Shown here: positions 7,482 through 14,402 of the stretch, one piece after another
Layout: each line of letters begins with the position of its first letter
Numbering within the stretch: the stretch's first letter is position 1
NCBI GenBank assembly: GCA_040877415.1
Contig: JBBDNV010000123.1
Location: 1 to 17,956, forward strand
Source of the DNA: JBBDNV01 sp040877415
GTDB lineage: Bacteria > Planctomycetota > Planctomycetia > Pirellulales > PALSA-1355
DNA length: 17,956 nt
Reading direction: 5' to 3'
Made by a program: the position numbers and the translations under genes
The notes under the pieces: generated by a model
Seen by the model: the letters and a program-made list of their open reading frames with translations, nothing else
What the model was told of the DNA's origin: nothing
Databases searched by the model: none

Positions 7482-7637
7482 GAGTCCGGATTTTACGGTC
7501 GTGCCGCGGTTGAGGGCCCTTTCATTCCGGCGCGCCGCAGCCCGACCGCCGCCGATCGGCAAACACGAGTCCCTCGGTGGCCTATGCTTGTGATGTGGCA
7601 AAGTGCCTGTGCTTTCTTATTCTTACGGGGGCAAATC

Positions 7638-8114
7638 GTGCGACTCGTCAAACGCCGAAAGCTGTTTGTCGACTCCGAAGTGCAGGGCGCCTTGCTTTTC
7701 CGTACGGTGCTCTATTGGTTCTTTTTGTTGACGGCCACGAGCTTGATCATGCTGTGCGTGTCCGCCATCCGCGAACCCGGGGACTCGCTGTTTGCTTATT
7801 ACGCCAATTTTCTCGAGCAACACGGAATCTTGGCTTTTGCCACCCTGATTCTGCTGCCGATCGTGTTGTATGACGTGCTCGCGACCAGCAACCGTTTTGC
7901 CGGGCCCTTGTTCCGGATGCGCCGCGCTTTGCGCGACCTGGCGGCCGGCAAGCACGTGGAACCGATCCAATTCCGCGACAAGGACTTCTGGCGTGAAATT
8001 GCTCAAGAATTCAACGCGGTCGCGGCGTACGTCGAGGAGTTGAAAAAACAGGCGGCCGGCGGCCGCCCCGAACGCGACGAATCGCGCGATTTTCATCCGG
8101 CGGGCACAAAATAA
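7638..8114 (+). CDS. Orphan two-TM HAMP-domain membrane protein, copy 1
   Basis: The 158-residue protein has a basic N-terminus, a hydrophobic segment at about residues 18-41, a short loop of about 22 residues predicted outside the cytoplasm, and a second hydrophobic segment at about 64-81. It ends in a HAMP-type linker: the SNRFAGPLFRMRR turn, then an acidic QFRDKDFW connector and a second helix QEFNAVAAYVEEL. No histidine kinase, methyl-accepting or cyclase domain follows, so it is a HAMP protein without an output module. The GTG start at 7638 is chosen because the paralogue at 8790 begins with the same GTG CGA CTC codons and a similar G-run (GGGGG) upstream. Role inferred only: signal relay or partner of another membrane complex, possibly the pilin encoded next to it. 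Confidence 0.78.
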   Translation: MRLVKRRKLFVDSEVQGALLFRTVLYWFFLLTATSLIMLCVSAIREPGDSLFAYYANFLEQHGILAFATLILLPIVLYDVLATSNRFAGPLFRMRRALRDLAAGKHVEPIQFRDKDFWREIAQEFNAVAAYVEELKKQAAGGRPERDESRDFHPAGTK

Positions 8115-8468
8115 GCCACGAAACCGAATACGGTTGGCGGTTAGCGCCGGGCCCTGTAGCCAAAAACCTCGCGCGCCGGATGCCGTCCTGCTGGGGCATC
8201 GGCACCGAGCGAATGCTCGCGGTTCTTCGGACCGTGCCGCAAGTAGCGGTCGTTCCTTCGCCTTCTGCCGACTAGTTCGGCCAAACGCCCCAAACGAGCC
8301 CGATAGCAGTCCGGATATAGTCTAGGTTTGTTTTATAACATCGGCACAGACTTCTTCCGTTTTTGCACGTCGGTCCTTTCGCCCGCAATTGCCAATTCCC
8401 CCGAGCGCTGGCCGGCTCGATCGGCTAGGCGTCATCGAAATCGAAATAACGAAATAAGGTGCAACCTT
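8115..8468. other. Intergenic region before the Flp pilin gene, with a possible structured element
   Basis: No convincing gene lies in these 354 bases. At 8200-8239 the sequence can fold into a compact three-way junction. CGGCA pairs with TGCCG and closes two hairpins: CGAGC-GAAT-GCTCG, and CGGTTC/GGACCG with a 3-base loop. The junction has almost no unpaired bases. GATGCC/GGCATC (8179-8184, 8195-8200) is an adjacent alternative hairpin. A TATAAC sequence at 8334-8339 could be a -10 box for the pilin gene, but no matching -35 box was found. Function unknown. Confidence 0.45.
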
Positions 8469-8645
8469 ATGGAGCGATTCCTCACACGCCTGCGTCGTTT
8501 CTTCCGTTCCGACCAGGGTCCCACGGCCGTCGAATATGCGGTGATGCTGGCGCTGATCGTGTTGATTTGCCTGGCCGGAATTAACCGGCTCGGTAGGCGG
8601 ACAAGAACTACGTTTCGCAATACGGCGCGGTCGCTGGCCAGTTAG
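8469..8645 (+). CDS. Flp/Fap-type prepilin
   Basis: This 58-residue protein has the form of a Flp (Tad) pilin precursor: a short basic leader ending in Gly17, then PTAVEYAVMLALIV with Glu at position +5 of the mature protein and a single hydrophobic helix at about residues 24-41. The prepilin peptidase should cut between Gly17 and Pro18. The basic C-terminal tail (RRTRTTFRNTARSLAS) is short. AAGGTG lies 7 bases upstream of the ATG, supporting this start over longer open frames. No Tad ATPase, secretin or prepilin peptidase gene is in the window, so any assembly machine must be encoded elsewhere. Two paralogous HAMP proteins flank it. Confidence 0.88.
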   Translation: MERFLTRLRRFFRSDQGPTAVEYAVMLALIVLICLAGINRLGRRTRTTFRNTARSLAS

Positions 8646-8789
8646 CCACCCATCGGCCGGCCGGCGCCCGAGGATCGTTATTAGCGGCGTTCGACCTCCC
8701 CAATTGTTGTCGTGAGCTAGAGTTTCGATGAGCCGCCGAGTGCTGCGCAACACGGCCCGGCGGCGTCAACCAATTCGGGGGGCATTGCC

Positions 8790-9278
8790 GTGCGACTCAC
8801 TCAGCGCAGACGACTGTTCATCGATCGACAAGTCCAAGGAACCCTGCTCTATCGAATCTTCATCTATTGGTGTTTCTCCGTGCTGGCGGTGTGCCTGGTC
8901 ACGCTCTGCATTCGGGCCATTTTCGATACTCGTCCTGCCGACTCGTTTTTCGACTACTTCGCGTTTCGCGAATTCTTCGCCCAATACGCAGTCGTCGTCA
9001 TGGCCTCGCTGGCCCTGGTGCCGATCATCATGCTCGACGTGCTGGTGATCAGCAACCGCTTCGCCGGGCCGTTGTACCGCATGCGCCGCTCGATGCGGGC
9101 GTTGGCGGCCGGCGAATACGTCGCGCCGATCCAATTCCGCGAAAAGGATTTCCTCCACGACCTGGCCGACGAATTCAACGCCGTCGCCGATCGTGTCGAA
9201 CAATTGCGCAGCGAGCTCGAGGCGGCCAACCGGCGAGCCGGCCTGCCGCGCGATTTCCAACCGGCGGCCGACGAGTAG
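8790..9278 (+). CDS. Orphan two-TM HAMP-domain membrane protein, copy 2
   Basis: Paralogue of the protein at 7638-8114 with the same layout and length (162 residues): basic MRLTQRRRLF start, hydrophobic segments at about 18-41 and 67-88, then the SNRFAGPLYRMRR HAMP turn, the IQFREKDF connector and a DEFNAVADRVEQLRSELEAANR coiled coil. Shared blocks include VQG.LL.R, SNRFAGPL.RMRR, APIQFR.KDF and a C-terminal DF.PA. It begins with GTG, preceded by a G-run. As in copy 1, no enzymatic output domain follows. The pair looks like a tandem duplication with the Flp gene between the copies. A role in pilus or surface sensing is a guess from position only. Confidence 0.78.
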   Translation: MRLTQRRRLFIDRQVQGTLLYRIFIYWCFSVLAVCLVTLCIRAIFDTRPADSFFDYFAFREFFAQYAVVVMASLALVPIIMLDVLVISNRFAGPLYRMRRSMRALAAGEYVAPIQFREKDFLHDLADEFNAVADRVEQLRSELEAANRRAGLPRDFQPAADE

Positions 9279-9342
9279 ATCGCGGTAGTTCGCTCGCGCC
9301 CGTTTGCGGGAGGGGGCTCGGCTGGCGGGGATTGTTTGCCTG

Positions 9343-9371
9343 TTGACAGCCCGGATATCCGGGCCTATCCT
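9343..9371 (+). promoter_or_regulatory. Sigma-70-type promoter of the cimA leader
   Basis: TTGACA (9343-9348) is a perfect -35 box. The -10 box is TATCCT (9366-9371), matching the three most conserved positions and one more. The spacer is exactly 17 bases. The expected transcription start is near 9378, giving about 27 bases before the leader-peptide start. Downstream elements (leader peptide, terminator, cimA) fit a promoter here. Confidence 0.8.
9349..9364. promoter_or_regulatory. Candidate operator: perfect 16-bp palindrome in the cimA promoter spacer
   Basis: GCCCGGATATCCGGGC is its own reverse complement and occupies 16 of the 17 bases between the -35 and -10 boxes. A dimeric repressor bound here would block RNA polymerase. 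No U-tract follows, so it is not an intrinsic terminator for the upstream gene. The regulator is unknown. Confidence 0.5.
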
Positions 9372-9404
9372 AAAATGCTTACATTGATAAACTTCTGAGA
9401 ACGT

Positions 9405-9497
9405 ATGATGATCGCCCGGGAATGCTTCAACCTCGACGTCGACTCCGCCGCCAGTGCGGTCGGCGTGGTGATTATTATTCGGGAGGTGCGGCCGTAA
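9405..9497 (+). CDS. Leader peptide of the cimA attenuator (Val/Ile-rich)
   Basis: A 30-codon reading frame with stop TAA at 9495-9497. It begins with tandem ATG codons at 9405 and 9408; GAGA a few bases upstream is a weak ribosome binding site. Near the end comes Val-Gly-Val-Val-Ile-Ile-Ile (9459-9479), with three successive ATT codons. ATC is the commoner Ile codon in the neighbouring genes, so a run of ATT should make translation especially sensitive to charged tRNA-Ile. The peptide has no other recognisable feature. Its position is between a promoter and a terminator, just ahead of an isoleucine-pathway gene, as expected of a regulatory leader peptide like those of the ilv operons of enterobacteria. 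Which ATG is used is not decided. Confidence 0.75.
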   Translation: MMIARECFNLDVDSAASAVGVVIIIREVRP

Positions 9498-9566
9498 GGG
9501 CGAGCCGGTTCAAAACCGCTTTCAAGCCAGCCCTGGGCCGCAAGGTCTCAGGGCTTTTTTGTTTTT
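9487..9566 (+). terminator. Transcription attenuator of cimA: intrinsic terminator with competing antiterminator
   Basis: The terminator is AGCCCTG (9529-9535) paired with CAGGGCT (9549-9555), with an inner GCC/GGT helix closed by a GCAA tetraloop, followed by TTTTTTGTTTTT (9555-9566). The competing antiterminator pairs TGCGGCC (9487-9493) with GGCCGCA (9536-9542), and AGGGC (9497-9501) with GCCCT (9530-9534). These two helices can form together and use up both the 5' side and the loop of the terminator stem. A third hairpin (AGCCGGTT/AACCGCT, 9503-9520) fits inside the antiterminator. The 5' strand of the antiterminator straddles the leader stop codon: a ribosome finishing the peptide would cover it and let the terminator form, while one stalled at the Ile codons would leave it free. 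Confidence 0.8.
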
Positions 9567-9622
9567 CGTCCGCTGGAATGAAGTTGCGAAATCTCCCACT
9601 CGATCAATCGGGAAACAAGCCC

Positions 9623-11230
9623 ATGCGTCGCGTTCAGATCTACGACACCACGCTGCGGGACGGCAGCCAAGGCGAAGGCGTGAATTTCTCCCTGCAGGAC
9701 AAGCTGCTCGTGACCGAGCGGCTCGACAGCCTGGGCTTCGACTACATCGAAGGCGGTTTTCCCGCTTCGAACGAGAAAGACGCCCAGTATTTCGCCCGCG
9801 TCGCCGCCTTGAATCTCAAGCACGTCAAGGTGTGCGCTTTCGGCATGACGCGACGCAAAGGCATGCGGCCCGAGAACGATCCGGGCATGAAGGCCCTGCT
9901 GGCCGCGGGCACCGCTGTGGTCACGCTGGTCGGCAAGACTTCGGCCTTTCACGCCACCAAAGTCCTGCGGGCCACGCTCGAAGAGAACCTGGCCATGATC
10001 GCCGACAGCGTCCGCTACTTGCGCGAAGCGGGGCGCGAAGTGATCTATGACGCCGAGCATTTCTTCGACGGCTGGAAGCTCGATCCCGATTACGCCCTGA
10101 AAACCGCGCGCGCCGCGGCCGAAGCCGGCGCCGGTCTGGTCGTCATGTGCGACACCAACGGCGGCACCATGCCCGATGAAGTCGCCGAGATTACCCGCCA
10201 GGCCGCCGCCAGCTTGCCGGTGCCCGTCGGCATTCACACCCATAACGATTGCGAGCTGGCCGTGGCCAACTCGCTGGCGGCGGTGGACGCCGGCGCCGTG
10301 CAGGTGCAGGGCACGATTAACGGCGTGGGCGAGCGCTGCGGCAATGCCGACCTGGTGTCGGTGATCGCTAATCTGGCCGTGAAGAAGAAAGGCTACGAAG
10401 TGCTCGACGGCTCGGCGGTCGAGCATCTGACCGAGTTGTCGCGGTTCCTTTACGAAACGGCCAACATGCGGCTGCGGCCGAATCAGCCCTTCGTCGGCAC
10501 TAGCGCTTTCGCGCACAAGGGCGGCATGCACGCCAGCGCCGTGGCCCGCGCCAGTGTCAGCTACGAGCACATCGCGCCGGAGCAGGTGGGCAACGAGCGG
10601 CGCTTCCTGGTCAGCGAGCTCTCGGGCCGCTCGAACATCAAGGCGGTCATGGGGCCCACGGAAGCGGCTGACGACGCGAAGCTGATGGACCAGGTGCTGG
10701 CGCGCGTCGTGGAACTGGAGAACCAGGGCTACCAGTTCGAAGCCGCGCAGGGATCGTTCGATCTGTTGGTCAAAAAGTGCGCTGGCACGTACCGCCCGCA
10801 TTTCGAGCGGATCAACTTCCGCGTCAACGTGGAAGCGGAGTCGCCCGACAACGTGATCACCGAAGCCACCGTCAAGTTGCGCATCGACGGCCAGGCGCGG
10901 CACGAAGTGGCCGAAGGCGACGGTCCGGTCAACGCGCTGGACGCCGCCCTGCGCAAAGCCCTGAACGGCCATTTTCCGAACCTGGCCCACATGAAGCTGG
11001 TCGACTACAAGGTGCGCGTCATCAACTCCGAAGCCGGCACGGCCGCGGGGGTGCGCGTGGTCATCGAAAGCCGCGACGATGACGAAGTTTGGGGAACCGT
11101 GGGCGTCAGCGAGAACATCATCGAGGCAAGTTGGATTGCCTTGATCGACAGTTTTGAATACAAGCTCTACAAGGACGAAGGCCACAAATCGTCGGCCCCC
11201 AGGGCCAAGGCGGTTTCGGTCTCGAGTTAA
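9623..11230 (+). CDS. cimA: Citramalate synthase
   Basis: Condenses pyruvate and acetyl-CoA to (R)-citramalate, the entry to the threonine-independent route to 2-oxobutyrate and isoleucine. The 535-residue protein belongs to the isopropylmalate/homocitrate synthase superfamily: IYDTTLRDGSQGEGV at the N-terminus (Asp8, metal; Arg12), EGGFPASN, a metal-binding HTHND with His205 and His207, and NGVGERCGNADL. These are followed by the FVGTSAFAHKGGMHASA block and a C-terminal LeuA-type regulatory domain from about residue 400. The GGFPASNEKDAQYF pattern and the length fit the TIGR00977 citramalate synthase subgroup rather than LeuA, so product specificity is probable, not proven. ATG 9623 is chosen because MRRVQIYDTTLRDGSQ is the usual start; ATG 9578 in the same frame is possible. 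Regulated by the upstream attenuator. Confidence 0.88.
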   Translation: MRRVQIYDTTLRDGSQGEGVNFSLQDKLLVTERLDSLGFDYIEGGFPASNEKDAQYFARVAALNLKHVKVCAFGMTRRKGMRPENDPGMKALLAAGTAVVTLVGKTSAFHATKVLRATLEENLAMIADSVRYLREAGREVIYDAEHFFDGWKLDPDYALKTARAAAEAGAGLVVMCDTNGGTMPDEVAEITRQAAASLPVPVGIHTHNDCELAVANSLAAVDAGAVQVQGTINGVGERCGNADLVSVIANLAVKKKGYEVLDGSAVEHLTELSRFLYETANMRLRPNQPFVGTSAFAHKGGMHASAVARASVSYEHIAPEQVGNERRFLVSELSGRSNIKAVMGPTEAADDAKLMDQVLARVVELENQGYQFEAAQGSFDLLVKKCAGTYRPHFERINFRVNVEAESPDNVITEATVKLRIDGQARHEVAEGDGPVNALDAALRKALNGHFPNLAHMKLVDYKVRVINSEAGTAAGVRVVIESRDDDEVWGTVGVSENIIEASWIALIDSFEYKLYKDEGHKSSAPRAKAVSVSS

Positions 11231-11303
11231 CTCCGCGGCCCGCGCGGGCCCGCGCGCCGCGGGGGCCGGGCTGAACGAATTAACGACGGAAGCAAGACCC
11301 GCG
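11231..11303 (+). repeat. GC-rich hairpin between cimA and valS
   Basis: A perfect 16-bp palindrome, CGCGCGGGCCCGCGCG (11241-11256), is flanked by CCGCGG (11233-11238) and CCGCGG (11257-11262), which also pair, with a 2-base bulge on the left. The RNA hairpin would be extremely stable. No U-run follows, so it is not a normal intrinsic terminator; it could slow polymerase or protect the cimA mRNA end. Confidence 0.6.
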
Positions 11304-14300
11304 ATGTCCATCGAACTGGCCGCACGCGAGCTGCCCACGCAATACGATCACGAAGGGGCCCAAAACCGCTGGTACCCGTTCTGGAAAGAACGCGGCTATT
11401 TCCATAGCGAGCCCGATCCCGATCGCCAGCCCTACACCATCGTCATTCCGCCGCCCAACGTCACCGGCGCGCTGCACCTGGGCCACGCGCTGAACAATTC
11501 GCTGCAAGACATCCTCATTCGCTGGCGGCGGATGCAAGGCTTCAACACGCTGTGGATGCCCGGCACCGATCATGCCGGCATCGCCACGCAAGCCGTCGTC
11601 GAGCGGCGCATTTTCGAGCAGGAAAAAAAGACCCGCCACCAGATCGGCCGCCAGGCGCTCGTCGAGCGCATCTGGGCCTGGAAAAACGAATACGAGGCCC
11701 GCATCCTGGGGCAGCTCGAACAATTGGGATGTAGCTGCGATTGGCAGCGCACGCGCTTCACGCTCGACGCCGTTTGCGCCCGGGCGGTGCGCCACACGTT
11801 CTTCCGCTTGTTCAAAGACGGCCTCGTCTATCGCGGCAAGCGACTGGTCAACTGGGACACGGCGTTGCAAACGGCCGTCAGCGACGACGAGGTGTTCCAC
11901 GAAACCGTCTCGGGCCACTTCTGGCACTTTCGCTACTCGGTCATCGACCCCCGGCCGGGCGAGCCCGAGTTCGTCAGCATCGCCACGACGCGCCCCGAAA
12001 CGATGTTGGGCGACACGGCCGTGGCCGTGCACCCCGATCCGGCCCTGGCGCTAGCGGAAGCCGAGGCCGAGCTGCGCGAAAAGCTGGCCCAAGCATCGGC
12101 CAAGGAAAAGCCGGCCCTTCAAGCGGAGCTCGAGGCCTTGGCCGAGCGGCGCCGGGCGGTCTTGCCGCTGCTCGTGCAATTGCGCGACATGGCCCGCGCG
12201 GGCCGCAAGGTTCGACTGCCGCTTTTGGATCGCGAAATTCCGCTCGTGGCCGACGAGTGGGCGAAGCCCCAACTGGGAAGCGGCTGCGTCAAGATCACGC
12301 CCGCCCACGATCCGAACGACTACCTGGTGGGCCAAAGGCAGAATCTGCCGATGATCAACATCCTGAATCCCGACGGCACGCTGAACGAAAACGCCGGTCC
12401 GTACCGCGGGCTCGCCATTCCCGAGGCACGCCAGCGCGTCGTCGAGGATCTCGAAAAGCTCGGCCTGGTCGAAAAAATCGAAGACCGCGAGATCGAGCTG
12501 GCGCATTCCGACCGTTCAAAGACGCCCATCGAGCCGTACCTGGCCGACCAGTGGTTCGTGAAGATGGACCGGCTCGCCCAAAGCGCGATGGACGCCGTGA
12601 CCGACGGCCGCGTCAAAATCGTCCCGCCGCGCTACGCCCGGGGCTATCTCGATTGGCTCGGCGAAAAGCGCGATTGGCCGGTCAGCCGCCAGCTTTGGTG
12701 GGGACATCAAATCCCGATCTGGTACGCGCCCACCGCCGGCGTAGACGATCTTGCGCGCGCCTTTGCCGGGCGCGACGACGTCGTATGGCGCCGCGACGAA
12801 GAACACGATCAGTGGCTCATCTGCGCTCTGGAAGCCGAATTGAGCGAAGACGCGATTCCCGGCCACAAGCTGGCGCGCGAAGTCGACGTGCTCGACACCT
12901 GGTTCAGCTCGGGGCTTTGGCCCCACTCCACGCTGGGCTGGCCCGAACCGACGCCCGAGCTGCGCTACTACTATCCCACCAGCGTGCTCGTGACCAATCG
13001 CGACATCATCACGCTGTGGGTCGCGCGGATGGTGCTGCTGGGACTGTACAACGTGGGCGACGTGCCGTTTCGCGACGTCTACATTCATCCCAAAATCCTC
13101 GACGGCTACGGCGAGGGCATGTCGAAGTCGAAAGGCAACGGCGTCGACCCGCTCGACGTGATCGAAAAAATCGGCGCCGATTCGCTCCGCTTCAGCCTGG
13201 CCTATCTCACGACCGAAACGCAGGACGTGCGAATGCCCGTCGAGTTCGAGTGCCCCCATTGCCAGGCACTTCTCGAGCAGACGAAAAAGAACCGCATGCT
13301 GCCGCGCGTCGAGTGCAAAAAGTGCGGCCAGTCGTTTTCCACGCAATGGGCGTCGAAACCTCTCGACCTGGCCCTGCCGCGCGGAGCGGTGGTGAGCGAG
13401 CGCTTCGAGCTGGGCCGCAACTTCTGCAATAAGCTGTGGAACGCCGCGCGGTTCGCGCTGATGAATCTCGAAGGATATGTCCCGGGCCCCCTCGACGACG
13501 ATGAATTGGCCGTCGAAGACCGCTGGATTTTAAGCCGTCTGGCCACCGTCACGGCGCAAACGACCGAAGCGCTCGAAGGTTATCGCTACGGTGACGCCGC
13601 CCGGGCGCTTTACGACTTTGCCTGGAACGAGTTCTGCAGCTTCTACGTCGAAATGGTCAAAGGCCGTTTGCAGGACCCGGCGGCGCGCACCACGGCGCAG
13701 CGCGTGTTGGCTCATACGCTCGATGCGCTCGTGCGGTTGCTGCACCCGATGGTTCCGTTCATCACCGAGGAAGTCTGGCAACTGCTGGGCCAGGTCGCGG
13801 GCGAGCGCGGACTCGCAAAGCCCGATCGCGCCGCCGACAGCGTGATGATTGCCGCCTGGCCCGAAGCCGACGGCAAGCGCCAGGACCCCCAGATCGAGAC
13901 CCGGTTTGCCCGATTCCAGGAAGTCCTGAAAGCGTTGCGCGACATTCGCAGCCGCCAGAACATTCCGCCGAAAAAGCCGATCGAGTTCGCCGTCTGCTGC
14001 GACGAAGCGACCGCCAGGCTGCTCGGGCCGATGGAGCCCTATTTCGCGTCCATGGCCGGAGCCAAGGCCACCGGTTGGGGGCCGCAAGTGAAACCGCCGC
14101 CCTCGAGCATCAGCAGTCGGGCGGGCTCGACCGAGGTTTTCGTCGACATGGCCGGCCTCGTCGACGTGGACGCCGAAAAGGCCCGGCAAACGAAGGAGCT
14201 CAAGCGGCTCGCCGGCGCCATCGCGGCCAAGGAGCGGCAATTGGCCAATGAGAATTTCGTGAAGCGGGCCCCCGCCGAAGTGATTGAAAAGGAACGGACG

Positions 14301-14375
14301 GCGCTTGCGCAACTCAAACAGTCGCGGGCTTCGGCCGAGGCCGCCCTGGCGAAACTGCAAACGGCACGAGAATAG
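11304..14375 (+). CDS. valS: Valine-tRNA ligase
   Basis: Attaches valine to tRNA-Val and edits threonine mischarging. The 1023-residue class Ia synthetase has the HIGH-type motif HLGH at 58-61 (in PPPNVTGALHLGHAL), the editing-domain TTRPETMLGDTAVAVHPD, DVLDTWFSSGLWP, and the KMSKS-type MSKSKGN at about 606. A C-terminal coiled-coil arm ends the protein (from about residue 945). Two parts are unusual: a charged helical insertion of about 40 residues at 247-300 in the editing domain, and a four-cysteine zinc-ribbon-like insertion (C650-x2-C653-x17-C671-x2-C674) between the KMSKS loop and the anticodon domain. The start is ATG 11304, with GGAAG upstream. It lies 73 bases after cimA and may be read from the same promoter. 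Confidence 0.95.
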   Translation: MSIELAARELPTQYDHEGAQNRWYPFWKERGYFHSEPDPDRQPYTIVIPPPNVTGALHLGHALNNSLQDILIRWRRMQGFNTLWMPGTDHAGIATQAVVERRIFEQEKKTRHQIGRQALVERIWAWKNEYEARILGQLEQLGCSCDWQRTRFTLDAVCARAVRHTFFRLFKDGLVYRGKRLVNWDTALQTAVSDDEVFHETVSGHFWHFRYSVIDPRPGEPEFVSIATTRPETMLGDTAVAVHPDPALALAEAEAELREKLAQASAKEKPALQAELEALAERRRAVLPLLVQLRDMARAGRKVRLPLLDREIPLVADEWAKPQLGSGCVKITPAHDPNDYLVGQRQNLPMINILNPDGTLNENAGPYRGLAIPEARQRVVEDLEKLGLVEKIEDREIELAHSDRSKTPIEPYLADQWFVKMDRLAQSAMDAVTDGRVKIVPPRYARGYLDWLGEKRDWPVSRQLWWGHQIPIWYAPTAGVDDLARAFAGRDDVVWRRDEEHDQWLICALEAELSEDAIPGHKLAREVDVLDTWFSSGLWPHSTLGWPEPTPELRYYYPTSVLVTNRDIITLWVARMVLLGLYNVGDVPFRDVYIHPKILDGYGEGMSKSKGNGVDPLDVIEKIGADSLRFSLAYLTTETQDVRMPVEFECPHCQALLEQTKKNRMLPRVECKKCGQSFSTQWASKPLDLALPRGAVVSERFELGRNFCNKLWNAARFALMNLEGYVPGPLDDDELAVEDRWILSRLATVTAQTTEALEGYRYGDAARALYDFAWNEFCSFYVEMVKGRLQDPAARTTAQRVLAHTLDALVRLLHPMVPFITEEVWQLLGQVAGERGLAKPDRAADSVMIAAWPEADGKRQDPQIETRFARFQEVLKALRDIRSRQNIPPKKPIEFAVCCDEATARLLGPMEPYFASMAGAKATGWGPQVKPPPSSISSRAGSTEVFVDMAGLVDVDAEKARQTKELKRLAGAIAAKERQLANENFVKRAPAEVIEKERTALAQLKQSRASAEAALAKLQTARE

Positions 14376-14402
14376 CACGCGTAACAAACACTTGATTCGC
14401 CC

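Noticed and set aside
6375..7601. 408-codon - strand frame across the sugar kinase
   Set aside because: Antisense of a complete PfkB kinase with intact signatures.
8342..8367. Sigma-54 promoter before the pilin gene (GGCAC ... TTTTTGC)
   Set aside because: The GG and GC elements are about 20 bases apart, not the required spacing of about 10.
9349..9364. Palindrome as terminator of the upstream HAMP gene
   Set aside because: No U-tract follows (CTATCCT), and it sits exactly inside a promoter spacer.
9420..9560. tRNA-Sec or other tRNA-like gene, from the GGTTCAAA stretch near 9507
   Set aside because: No acceptor stem or cloverleaf can be formed around it; the bases are explained by the attenuator hairpins.
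9422..9622. Upstream extension of cimA from ATG 9422
   Set aside because: The extension would cover the attenuator terminator and shows no similarity to the conserved CimA start; ATG 9623 gives the family's usual N-terminus.
11231..11303. T-box riboswitch for valS
   Set aside because: The gap is too short (73 bases) and lacks the conserved T-box sequence and specifier stem.
9548..11338. Long open frame of about 596 codons on the - strand across cimA
   Set aside because: High-GC shadow of cimA: the + strand has all conserved motifs of the synthase, while the antisense product is low-complexity and unrecognisable.
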